Origin: Stachybotrys elegans
Taxonomy: Eukaryota; Ascomycota; Sordariomycetes; Hypocreales; Stachybotryaceae
NCBI GenBank assembly: GCA_020746835.1
Contig: JAGPNK010000002.1
Coordinates: 434,001-498,000 of the forward strand
Direction: 5' to 3'
Length of the DNA: 64,000 nt
Part shown: positions 11,350 to 22,222 of the stretch, one piece after another
Layout of the letters: each line of letters starts with the position of its first letter
Position numbering within the stretch: the stretch's first letter is position 1
Made by a program: the position numbers and the translations under genes
The notes under the pieces: model-generated
Databases searched by the model: none
What the model saw: the letters and a program-made list of their open reading frames with translations, nothing else
What the model was told of the DNA's origin: nothing

Positions 11350-12702
11350 ATGCCACTCCGAGTCGCCTGCTACATCCGGACTAAAACTGGACCTCTCTAC
11401 ACCACCGGGCCCTTCTCCAAGAACATTTCCGACGATGCGTGGTATCTTCTCCGAGAATCCTTCCATCTACACAGATTTACCAGGCACGCCTTACTTGAGA
11501 ACAACGGCAACATGGCGCGCTATTCATCCTCGAACGAGCGTGGCGCCACGGCTCCTCACGACTTTGGTTGGTTCCCGATGACGCGCCTGGCCGTCAATAT
11601 GCTAATCATTGCAGATATCGTGATCAAAGTACCCGTATGCAGGAGTGTATCTACCGATGGGCTCTCTGTCCACTACAACTCAGCCACGGGCGAGTCGCGG
11701 GCTCTGCTTCATGGCATCACACCCTCCCAGTGGGACACGCTGGTCAAGGATCTCAAGTCTCAGCCAGAGCTCCTCTCCCACCCAATGCTGATTCCTACCA
11801 ACCTATACGAGAAGCAACTAGCAGCTATGGAAGGATTCAGATCCGAAATCGATGTGAATATCCTGGCGACAGAAATAGAGGTTGGAGTATTTAGGCCAGG
11901 CAGGCTGGAAAAGGCGTCTACCAGCGCACATGCTCACAGGCGCAGAACCCCTCACTCCTCGGATACACCCTCTACTATTCCAGCTGCACGATCGCAGGTA
12001 TTCTTGAAGAGGCTACACTCTTACCAGTTCGCCTTGGCTACTCTCAGCCATGTCTGTCGGTTCAGCATAAAACATGGCGACTTTCTGCTTGACACGATCC
12101 AGGAGCTCGCAGAATGGCCGCACTTGGCCAGCATGAATGCCGAGGATCTGACACACGGTATAGTGTATCACAAGACTCTTGCCGACGGCATGATATCCCA
12201 GATACAGGCGTTGAAGGATAGATTAGCAAGTGAGACGAGCTTGGTATGTACCTCTAGAAGCATTGTCTCCGTGAAGCCCACTGACTTGGATCGTCCAGAT
12301 GTTTAGTCTCATCTCCCAGGAAGATGCGCGTATCAGCCGCGCATTGGCAGAAGACAGCGCCACCATCGCCATGGCAGCCAAACGAGACAGCTCAGCCATG
12401 AAGACGATTGCTGTCCTGACCACTGTCTTCCTCCCCGCCACATTCGTTGCTGTAAGTCTGCCATTTTCGACCTAGGAGCCCAACTAAGTGGTTAGACGTT
12501 ATTTAGCATGCCCTCGTTTGATTGGGATGGTTCCAGCCCAAGAGTGACTGCATCTTTCTGGGTGTATTGGGCTGTGGCGGTTCCTCTAACGATTCTTGTG
12601 CTCGTCAGCTGGAGAATCTGGTGGAGCTTGGAGGCTAGAAGGGAACGGATGGATGCCATCGCAAGCAAAGAGAGGTACTCGTCAAAGCATCTGGCGGGAT
12701 AG
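11350..12702 (+). CDS. CorA-like fungal membrane protein
   Basis: Fungal integral membrane protein with a C-terminal two-helix module resembling CorA/ZntB divalent-cation transporters. Exons 11350-12243, 12299-12451 and 12496-12702 give 417 residues from the first in-frame ATG (MPLRVACYIRTKTG). The long N-terminal part is probably cytoplasmic. A helical segment (QIQALKDRLASE, then SQEDARISRALAEDS) leads to IAVLTTVFLPATFVATLFSM, first helix plus loop. The SM at the end of that helix takes the place of the GMN signature of true CorA channels. The second helix is YWAVAVPLTILVLVSWRIWW. With no GMN, ion transport cannot be assumed. The true start may lie at 11027 (see the separate entry). Confidence 0.7.
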
Positions 12703-12992
12703 TAGATGGGTTCACGTGGTTTATAGAATCGCTCGTGGGTGCAATGGCAGGATCTGCCTTGCTCGTATCTCTTTATTCACTTATACTGGGAACAGTGATT
12801 TTGTGAAAGATGAAGTGCTGATGGAATCGACGTTGCGCCCCTGTGCTCATAGCCTCCACTCAAGTAACCGTAGTATAGACCCCCCACGTATTCGCAATAT
12901 AGATGATGAATCCCCATCGTAGCCGGTTCGGGCAACCCCCCCGAGCAGTGTTTGTTGTCCGCAACTAGCAGCCCTTGCAGAAGTTCCGGTCA

Positions 12993-13277
12993 TTAGTCGT
13001 TGGAGATGCTTTTGACGTAATCCAAGAAACGCTGCGTGCTACCCTGGCATCCCACGCATGAATTGAGGTAAAGGTTGTATTCTTCGTCGAAGGCGCTGAG
13101 TTCCTGTGGGTTCATATTGCGTCTCGCTCTGTCGGCGTCTAGAGCAGCTTGTGCCAGCTGTCTCTGGAGGGCGTCGAGCTGAGCACCGAGGTCGCGCTCA
13201 AGATCCCGAAGAGCGTTTGTGCAGGCAGTTGCGGTGCCAGCAACGGCGAGGATACCAAGCAATGTAGGTAGTTGCAT
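12993..13277 (-). CDS. Small secreted protein (94 aa)
   Basis: An intronless 94-residue protein with an evident signal peptide (MQLPTLLGILAVAGTATA). A charged amphipathic helix rich in Leu, Gln and Arg (LRDLERDLGAQLDALQRQL) follows, and the C-terminus carries the pair SCVGCQG. Only three cysteines are present, one of them next to the predicted cleavage site. No known family is recognised. Small secreted proteins of this kind can be effectors or wall proteins, but nothing here assigns a role. The upstream region is rich in TATA-like stretches, and the gene stands alone between two larger genes. Confidence 0.6.
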   Translation of the reverse strand: MQLPTLLGILAVAGTATACTNALRDLERDLGAQLDALQRQLAQAALDADRARRNMNPQELSAFDEEYNLYLNSCVGCQGSTQRFLDYVKSISND

Positions 13278-13972
13278 GATGTGGGTGGTATATCGCGTAG
13301 GTGAGTAAGATTTGAGAGAGATGGGATACCGGTCTAGATTCTTGGGGACTTGCCATCCGGGGCTTGGATTTACCTTATAATGAGGGCACCCTTCCCGCTA
13401 TAGTGTCTTCTGATAATAACATGAAGGTGGCTTGTTTGGAGGCTAGATAGGGCGAGGACAGCGAATCGGAAAGTTCCATCACGCCTCGAGGACCTATCCG
13501 CACGGATGGAACACATGTGGAACGCGACAGCCAGTCCACACACACAACACTGGGATAAGACTAGGCCATAGAATGTTCCGTCCGGCCGAAGTCTCAGGCA
13601 GGATGATTATCTTGCCTGGACACAAGTAGTCGAGCACTTGATGACCTGTAAGACATATCCCTCTTCCGTTCTTAACACGGTCATTATTCTGTGTATTTCA
13701 GCTTTCCTGTACACACAATGAGTGTAGGCTGAGGCGTCTACATAGCCACCATTCCCTAAAACCTTGTGAACAAAAATGGCTTTCGTGATACAGGACGCTT
13801 CTACCCCTCTCATACACCACGTGCTGCCCTGAAGCATAATACCGATGAAGCAATCAGATATCAGCAAATGCATGCGGTCATGTCAAAACACATCTGATTA
13901 TTAACATATACGATCTTGGTGACTGTGGCTCCAAGCATCAAGCGCGATCAAGTTACCAACGAACCGTTGCTC
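13278..13972. other. Intergenic region, no gene recognised
   Basis: About 0.7 kb between the small secreted protein (5' side, minus strand) and the 3' end of the enoyl reductase gene. It holds the promoter of the former. A minus-strand frame at 13607-13873 shows no recognisable domain, and I do not call it. Confidence 0.55.
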
Positions 13973-15153
13973 TCAGGCCGTGTACACCAACTTTCCTCCC
14001 CTGACTTTCCCCTGCCTCAGATACTCCATACCGGCTATCACACCTTCGAGGCCACTCCCTCCTTGGTTAATAAACAGGCGCGGGGGCTTGACCTTGCCCG
14101 ATGCCAGCGCCCCCCAGAAGATGGGGACGAAGCGCTGGAGGTACTCGTACTCGTCTTGCTTCGCCTCCCAGAAGAAGTAGTCGAAGCACTGGAAGTCCTC
14201 TCCAAACGCATAATAACCCAGCGGGACATCCCACTTCAGGTCTGGGTTGATGGCATCAATGGCGGTGCGATCACCCAGCAGGAGGCTGGCCAGATGGGGC
14301 TTCTCTCCCTTGAGCACCTTGGCGCAGATTGTGAGGCTTGCATCGTCAGCCTGGCAGTCCAAAGCCAGCCGCAGCGTGCCGTCTGTGAGGGCAATGATAT
14401 CCGAGACCAGAGTCTCAGACTTGTAGTCGAGGACGAAGTCTGCTCCAAGCGACAGGATATACTCCGAGTTTGCAGGCGAGGAGGTCGTAATGACGGTTGC
14501 GCCGGAGAGCTTGGCGAACTGGATGGCGGAGATGCCCATTGCCGTAGAGCCACCGTAGATGAAGAAGAAGAAGGGCGTCTTGGCCGGTGCGGTGGGGAGA
14601 GGCAGGCCGAGATCTTTGTAGAGAGACAAGCCCTTGCATTGGGGTTAGTAGAAGCTCAAGCTGGCCGCTTCTCCTGCAACGACTTACGATTGTGATCATG
14701 GCCACGCCCTGGCTGGCGGCCTCCTCGTCGGTCAGATTGTCTGGGATTCTATGCTGAAGCCCAGCACGTGCAGGAGCGTATTTGGCAAAAGCGCCGTTGT
14801 ACTTCTTGGCAGGATTGCTAGAAAAGGTCAGATAACTGATCGCGTATAACAAAAGCCTGGGCAAGGGCGGTTTACGATCCATGAATCACTCCTGCAACGC
14901 GATCCCCCGTCTTAAAGGTGCCAAACACGCTGGGGCCAACCTCTGCTACGACACCGGCGTAATCCATGCCCACGATGCAGCCGGTGGTTGGGTTCTTGCC
15001 GTTGAAGTGGACGTGCTTCCAGTCGGTAGGGTTGACTGCATAGGCGGTGGTCTTGACAATTATGTAGTCGTCGCCGGGCAGCGTGGGATAAGGCACCGTC
15101 TTGACCACGGCCTTGCCGGGGGACTCAACGACGACTGCCTGGTTGGATGCCAT
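13973..15153 (-). CDS. MDR-type enoyl reductase (toxD/trans-ER-like)
   Basis: A 355-residue medium-chain reductase without structural zinc ligands, close to fungal ToxD-like and trans-acting enoyl reductases that work with polyketide synthases. Exons (minus strand) are 14876-15153, 14688-14817 and 13973-14632. The GroES-like N-terminus shows NPTDWKH and the GMDYAGVV core. The Rossmann part shows the nucleotide loop FIYGGSTAMGISAIQ and the strand ATVITTSS, followed by GADFVLDYK. ATG at 15153 is followed directly by the conserved start of the first strand. The adjacent FAD monooxygenase, hydrolase and pathway-type regulator suggest a biosynthetic or detoxification neighbourhood, but no polyketide synthase is in this window. 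A generic quinone-reductase role is also possible. Confidence 0.88.
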
Positions 15154-16461
15154 GATGGTGATGTTGGTAAAGGATGGTGAAAAGAGATGTGTAGAACTAC
15201 TGACGGCATCGTTGCGGCTTTGGGGGGGTTGCTTTTTATACTTGGATTGATGTCATGAAGTCCACATGATTGCGTATTATCAATGCGCGGCATTACCAAT
15301 CCATGTGCGACAAATGATGATACAGGTCAACGGGCGAACTCCACGGAGTTCATGGCATGCACAAGTATCCCCGTAGCCAACAAAAAAAACCAGAACAAAA
15401 AAAGGAAAACAGATCCTGGTAATTTTGCATGCTGGTAATTCCACCCTGGTAACAGTAACAGGATTACTGATGGCTACAGCTGCATACGTCGAGTTATTGT
15501 TGTAGACTGTTGTAGTTCGCTCCAATATGCGGGAATTCCTGCTCGCGGCAACCATCCATCCAGGCTTGGGCGGGTCAGAGACGTGTCCAGGGAATATGGG
15601 CTTCTAGAAAGTGTCGGCAGGCTACATGGAACTGCACCCGTACCTTTCGTTCATAGTTGTCGCACCGTGGTTCATCGCCGCCACGATGATACTCGTGAGA
15701 CTACAGACAGGGCTGGTACACGCCATTCACTCCATGACATAGAGTGGAATATCCGTCTTTTCCATCTGCCCCTCAAAGTCCCATAGCTCTAATCCAAGAC
15801 ACTTGGTCAGAACAGGTGTATAGAGGCTAGCTACGACGGGCGCGGAAAACACAAGGTGAAATGGGAGGAAGACGGAATGTGATATTGCCGTTGTCCAAAT
15901 CACGGATTACTTGATGGATCTGTCGTGTGATGTAATGATTCGCCGAGAAGTAGCCCGATGACATTATCTGGCATGGCATGATCTGGCGCGGCTTTGGGAT
16001 GTCCTGACGATCGGCTAGAATGCAATAGAAGTCGGTTAGAGTCCACGACAGCCCAAGTGTAGCAATGATGTCACTTGTAATTTTCCATGTCCATTTGTAA
16101 ACCCCATCACGACTGCTCTCTCTTATTTCCTGTGCTGTATCGAGACAGTCCTTGATCTCTGCTATGCTTGTCGGCATGTTACTATCGATCTGGGTCTGGA
16201 GTGCTCGTCAAGGCTCCGGGCAAAGCATACTCGCACAGCATATCACTCCTAAGGTGTCTTTGTGGCTTGAAGCATTCTTCAAGAAATTGACTTGTTATCA
16301 TCCCCAAAAGAATGAGGAAAGTTTCAGTACACTGGCACACTTCATGCATTGATGCTCGATTCCTCAACGGGACGGCAACCCAAACCCAGGTAACTAGCAA
16401 CCATCCAACACCGAAACCGTGCTGCATCATTTAGACTATTCATTAATGCACATCCATGCCG
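15154..16461. other. Intergenic region with one unassigned minus-strand frame
   Basis: About 1.3 kb. A 116-residue frame on the minus strand (15827-16177) contains DGVYKWTWKITSDI and WTLTDFYCILADRQ, and another at 16182-16430 abuts it behind a stop. The composition is protein-like, but I cannot match either to a family, and they do not join through an obvious intron. They may be the remnant of a decayed gene or chance frames. Confidence 0.3.
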
Positions 16462-17889
16462 CTACACCATCTCAGACCCCTTGACCTGGGGCTTGATGGG
16501 ATTCACCCACGGTATCTTTCCGACAAACGGTTCAGGCCCCCTTAGGAAGTCGAGCACCAAGCCCCTGCTTATGTCTGGCGCCACGACGTACCTGAACCAG
16601 ATGGGCTCAAAGTACGGGATCGCGGTTGTCACGTACATATCCAGGAACCACCAAAAGTTGTTGGGCCACGCACACATCCTCGTCGTCGCGGCCGAGGCAC
16701 CCATGTCGGACTTGGTGCGAGGCGTGCGCGCATCCTGGTAGTCCTTGAACAACTTTGCAATCTCGGCCGTGTCAGGCTCGTCCAGCTTGCCCTCTTGCAA
16801 ACACTTGTGCAGGCGGTTGACCAGCTCAACGACATCCTGAAGACCGCTGTTGTAGCCTAGGCCCGCGTTGGGCGTAAACTTGTGCGCCGCGTCGCCAGCC
16901 AGCACAATCCGCCCATTGCTCCACTTGTTGAGGATGCCCTCCTCCAGGTCAGCCATGCCGTAGCTGAGCTTTCGCTTCCACACCTCACCGAGCTTGAGCT
17001 TGTCGCCAAATGGCGCGTCGGCGTACTTGGCTATATAGGCCTCGGCATCCTGCTCTGAGTAGGAGGTATAGCTGCTTTGGGGCTTGGTCTTGTCCAGGCG
17101 CTCGTAGAGGAAGAACCAGGACTTGGTGCTTCCCACGAGAATCTGCAGGGCTGACCCGTCGCCGTGGGTCACGATGAAGTCTCCAGGGGCGTACTCCCAG
17201 AGTCGGGGGAGGGCGCAAAAGAGGACCTTGTACTCGGTTGAGAAGGGGTTCTGCAGGTTCTGGTGAGGTTTCTTGGAGGTGTCGATGGGGTTCTGCTGGT
17301 GCATGATGCGACGGGTTATGCTATGCACACCGTCGGCGCCCAGGACGATGGATCCTTGGTATTCTGAACCATCCTCGCACATGACACGCACACCAGTTTC
17401 CATCTGGATGATATCGCAGACCTTCTTGTTGGCATGAACGCGCGAGGCGTCCGTTGGCGTCAACGCCTCATAGAGGAGGCGAGTGAAATCAGCACGGTGG
17501 CATACAGAAGGGTATGCGCCGTTACTGGGGGGTGGGCGTCAGCACTAGTCGACAGCGCTTCAAATTCGTGGGGGTGATCAGTGGGAGAAAGGTACTTACT
17601 TGTCGTTAAGATGCTTCAGACTCCAGCTCTCGCGGAATCGCTTCCCGTCCATTGTGTAATGGACATTGTGCAACACCTCCTGGCCGATTCTGCGGTACGA
17701 GTCGAGCAGACCCAGCTGGAAAAGGACTCGCATGATCTGGGGCGAGAGGACGAGACTGGCGCCGACGTCTTCGATGATGGATGCGCGCCGCTCCAGCAGG
17801 ACAAAGTCGATGCCAGCTTTGGACAGCGTGTGGGCGGCCGTCAGGCCTATAGGGCCACCGCCCACAACGATGACTTTGAACTCTGACAT
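16462..17889 (-). CDS. FAD-dependent monooxygenase (salicylate hydroxylase-like class A)
   Basis: A 450-residue class A flavoprotein hydroxylase acting on aromatic or polyketide-like substrates with NAD(P)H and O2. Exons (minus strand) are 17600-17889 and 16462-17524. The FAD-binding VVGGGPIGLTAA is at residues 8-19. The FAD and NAD(P)H double-duty motif reads GADGVHS, and the GD motif AGDAAHKFTPNAGLGYNSG contacts the riboflavin ribityl chain. The C-terminus has the aromatic PNNFWWFLDMY segment seen in paxM-like and terpenoid-cluster monooxygenases. It sits about 1.3 kb upstream of the enoyl reductase on the same strand. A role in tailoring a secondary metabolite is likely but unproven. Confidence 0.9.
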
Positions 17890-20718
17890 CCGGACAGCTT
17901 GAGAGATGACTGATGGCGGTTCGACTGGAGGGCTCTTCTTTTCTTCTTTTTCTTCTCCTTTTTCCTGGTCTTCTTTCGCACTTAGGTTGTATTTGAGTTG
18001 TCGTGGGGGAAAGGTAGATAACGTGGACGGAGAATCCTCCTTGGCAGGAAGAGAGGAAAAAAAGAGGAGACGAAGGATGAGCTTGGCTGCTGGGGGTGGA
18101 GAAGGAAGGCCTTGTAGCGGACCGAGAAACGGCAGGGCGGGAGCAGCCTACTTATCTCTGGCCAAGTCCGCCATGACAGTACTCCTTCCTCTAGATGGCC
18201 TCCTTGACTTAGCGGAGATGATCCCCGCCTAACTCGTATCTCGTACTGCTGGCTGGCATGGCATGGGGGCTGGGCAGAGGAGAAGGCGTCTCTTGGCTAT
18301 TGGCGAAAGACTGAGACCTGACCATTTACCAGATTGGTGATGCAGATGCAGATCAGCAGGCGATGGGCAGATCGGACACTCGCCTCATACGCGCATGCAG
18401 AGGGAGATGCAGTATGCACCTTCCCTGTGTATAGATAACGCCCATTGCGCTGCCGCCCTTGCTCCCTGTCTCGGTCGAACCCGTCTCCTTAGGCGTTCCG
18501 TCGCCTGTTAAGACATGGACCTTATGCCGAGCGGGCGATGGATGACGGGGATCCGCATAAGGTGACTGGCGCTGCCGCCATGCAGGTGGCTTGCCGGATT
18601 GCCTCGCCTGGCTCACGGTGGCTTGCGCACGTCACTGCCGTGCGACCTGGCTGAACTCGCTCTTCTTTGTCATATCCAACATTCCTTGGATCCAAGGAGA
18701 GCCTCCCTGGTGACGAGGGAATTACACCCGGCTTTCGGTCCAATGGATTCAGTTGGTCTGCATCGTTTGCACAAGAGCGGTGACCGTGCCTCTCCCTCGA
18801 CATACATACTGTTGGCTGCCTCGATCCCGGGTTGCATCCAGGGTGGGAATCTTGGAACCCCCCTCCCCCTGATCCCAGGCGGCATCCTGCATTGGCCTTT
18901 GGTACCCCCCGCTACGGGGACACAGATGCGCTCTGGTTAGTCATTGCCACCGGTGGGGGGAACGAGGTTGAGACAATCGCTAACGTTAGGAAGCGAGCCG
19001 CCTGCAGGCCGATAGCAGCGAGCAATCCCACCCTGCTTCCTGGAAAGGCCAACAGTCTCCCAAAGGGCGGGGCGGCGTTCCAGCGCTCGGATGGACGATC
19101 ATTAGGAGATAGCCGAGCCGATAAGAACCATAAACCTTTTTAGGAATGTCCCTTTTGCCTTTTGGACAAGGGGTTTGGGGCCACTGGCATGCAACCTGTT
19201 GATCCAGGACTTCGTCTTACTGAGACAAGGGCCCAGAGTCATACTCCCCTCCGCCACGCCAAACGACTTGGTCGCCTTCTCCTCCATCTGGGAGAAATCA
19301 AGTCTTGAGAGCCCCTGGATGTCTGGCGCAGCTGAGACAGCCGTCATTGTGCCGTAACACTGCACTGTCCGTGGGGGTTTCGCTCCTCTCCGTTTCCGCC
19401 CTTGGAGGCTTGGACATCATGGCAGTGCCTGCCGGGCCCAGGCGGGAAAAGGCCTTGCCGCGCGTGTATACGTCATCTCGTGAGCTAGCAGCTCGGCAAT
19501 TGGCTTTCGCACAGTCGGTAGTTGTGCCACTCCGAGCGGCAGATTACCGAGCCGCTGGCTCGGACACCAGGCTGCTTGGCGCCGGTATGCAAAGTCGCCG
19601 AAATTCCGTCGGCGTGCGAGCAGCAGGCAGGGGCTAATGTCGAAAAGTTCACGGCTGCACAGGCCGTGAGACACGCAAGGGGGGTGTAGATCCATTGCAA
19701 TGGGTTTGGCCTTGGCATGCTGCTTCTCATTCTTCAACACCACGATGCACTCACCCATCTCCCGTCCCGATGATCATCTTGATTCGGCCCTTTTGACAGA
19801 ATATGAGCTATCTGATTGGTACCAATATCTCTGGCCTTTTGTTTCGGGCACGAGGCCATCAGAGTATGGATGGAGGAGCTTAGTCGTAGTGAAACTTGAG
19901 CCAGCTTCAGGAACAAAGCATTTATGACACAGGATGTAGTTGATGAACCAGGCCTTTGTTCTGTCAGAGCAAAGCTGATATCAGTATTTTGGGAGCAACA
20001 GATAGATGTATAAATAGACAGGCACACCTATACGCTTTGCGCATTTGTCCTGGTGTAAATGGGCTCACCAGTGCTGGAGTGATATCCCTTCCGCAGCAGT
20101 TCAGCACACGGTCCTCGAAGGGACAAAATGAACAATTCAGAAGTCTCTGTAGCCTAACTTCCGGGTGTTGATTGTGGCTTGAATTAATAGCAAATTTGGC
20201 AATGTCAACGCGAGCAACTGAGAGGAACCGGGAGACGAGACGGCAAATGATGAGGGTGCATTGCTAGTAAGTAAATCTGTTCCGAAAGTCATGTTGTTTA
20301 TATGCCCTGGCAATTATAGATTGCCATAGAGCATTATAACCTTGATTCAACATTAAACATAGTTGTTTTGCCTGTAGGGCTGAAGTCACCCTCAACAACC
20401 TCCTCGTCTGGGCTCAAGCTTGGCAAACAAAGACCAGACAACCACGTTGATCTTGGCCAAGAAGACAACCCACGTGTCAATGCACAGTCTTATGAGACCC
20501 AAAAGACCGTTGGGCTAAGCACCTAGGACCTTCTCGCATATATATGCTGCAATTGGCGCCCATGGGTTCCATGACGCAGTCTAAATCGAGTCTAATCGTC
20601 ATCAACAATTCAGCTCGACACTCGCTTTCACTACATAGGCTGAAGCCTGTCAGCTCGATCCGGTAAACTGCCCTGGGCTTATCTTCCTGCGGAAACATTT
20701 TCACCTCACCCCATTTCC
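17890..20718. other. Long intergenic region (2.8 kb)
   Basis: The longest gene-poor stretch of the left half. It holds the promoter of the FAD monooxygenase (CT-rich just upstream of the start) and, at the right end, the promoter of the broken FAD oxidoreductase. I see only short frames. Small inverted repeats occur, such as CCACCGGTGG near 18947, and an E-box CACGTG near 20472. No RNA gene or transposon signature is evident. Confidence 0.5.
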
Positions 20719-22117
20719 ATGTCATTGAACGGAAACCACCACCGCCATGATGGGCGGAAACGGGTGCTTGTCGTCGGAGCCGGAGCTGCTGGGTATCATC
20801 CCCGGCCCATCAACTTCCGCACCTCATTACCATGAACGAACAGCATGTCGGCAGCATACCACCTCTCGCAGCATCCAGTAAAGTTTGACGTTACTCTGAT
20901 AGACGCAGTCGACTACTGCGGAGGCCAGGCCTTCTCTATCCCCATAGACAAAGATCGACACGGCGCATCGTGGTGCAATCAGGGCGTTCAGGGCGGCTCG
21001 TACATCTTCCACCACACCTTGACCATGTTCCGACGACTTCATCAACACCATTGCGCTGCCCATGACGGCGCTGTTTCTCGGGACGGGGAACGCTACGCCT
21101 GGTCCCTGCCATGAGAACAAGGTCCTAGGCTCCGCAACCTTTAGCGACGACATCACCATTACACACAGCGACTCCGACTACATGAAGAAGCACTACAAAA
21201 ACGTCTTCCGCGACGACCTGGCCGTGGCCAAGACGAACGGCGTCGACCAAAAGTCACGCCTGGACCAAGGCTCCAAGAACTTCCGCCCCATGTGCTACAT
21301 CAAGATGTACCCCGAGGACAGGGAGAAGCTCGAGATGTGCTTCGACACGACAAACTACCAATCCCAATTCCCCGAAGACGTGCCCTTTGAGCAGCACGTC
21401 TTCCAGACCATCTTCCTCAACAAGAGCCGCGACAGCTCGCTGTGGACGGACCACGAGATTCGCGAGGACAAGATCATCCGCAAGGACTGGTGGCACCAGC
21501 TCTGCCACAAGTACACGCACTACCTCTTCGTAGTTCCCTGGATCATGTTCCTCCAGGCCAAGGGCCACGTCCGGTACGGAGGGGCCTGGACGCTCGTCAA
21601 CGCGCACGAAATCGCCATCACGTCCGGGCTCGCCGCCGCCGTCGACCTGGGCGCCGAGTACCCTGAGGACCTGGAGCACGACAGGTTCTCATTCCTGTGC
21701 TTCCGGCTGTACTACTTGATTGCCTACGGGAAATGGTACCGCCGCAGGTTCACGAGAGGAAAGGGGGCGCCGACCACGCAGGCGGCGAGGGAGGGGGCGA
21801 GTTGGGCGAGCGGTCTGTATGGAAGCGTGTACAGGGGGCCTGGTGTCGCTATGCAAGAGAGGCAGACGTGGCGGGAGGAGATGAAGGATGGCAACAGCAC
21901 TGGGAATCTGGCCAAGCTAATAGCCCAGAAAGCGTCATGCACTGCGCTTCAGCATCGAGGGCTTTCCTCTCCCACACCTGATACTCTGGGTCCACTTCCT
22001 TTCTCACCCCTTCTTCGATACTCTTCTCAAAGTACTAAATCGTCTCCTCCAACAGCTCGTCGTGCTCATCCGCTGGTTGAACCCAGAGATCTTCCTCTCT
22101 CAGCACGCCACTGCTAA
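20719..22117 (+). pseudogene. Internally deleted FAD/NAD(P)-binding oxidoreductase
   Basis: The remnant of a flavin amine-oxidase-like oxidoreductase. Exon 1 (20719-20792) codes for the dinucleotide motif VLVVGAGAAG and joins in frame, through a 51-nt GT-AG intron, to exon 2 at 20844 (MSAAYHLSQHP). After FHHTLTMF the frame shifts by one. Translation resumes at about 21035 with FINTIALPMTALFLGTGNAT and then jumps directly to KVLGSATFSDDITITHSDSD. Homologues as I know them have roughly 80-100 residues at each of these two places. The C-terminal half is intact (PEDREKLEMCFDTTNYQSQ, DWWHQLCHKYTHYLFVVPW, TLVNAHE). Two internal deletions, one of them frameshifting, make activity unlikely. An undeleted ancestor would have oxidised an amine or hydride donor. 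Confidence 0.75.
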
Positions 22118-22222
22118 AGCGATCCTCATGCAGCGAGAATGATAGTTGTACCTGCTTATCACTTGAACAACTTCATATTCTCGGCATAGACAAATCAAAA
22201 TGTTCCTTTGAAAGCTACCTAA

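Noticed and set aside
13916..14695. 259-residue plus-strand frame
   Set aside because: Antisense to the enoyl reductase; acidic and Val/Leu-rich shadow.
17921..17945. GGTTCGACTGG as a tRNA B box
   Set aside because: No matching A box or acceptor stem could be drawn around it.
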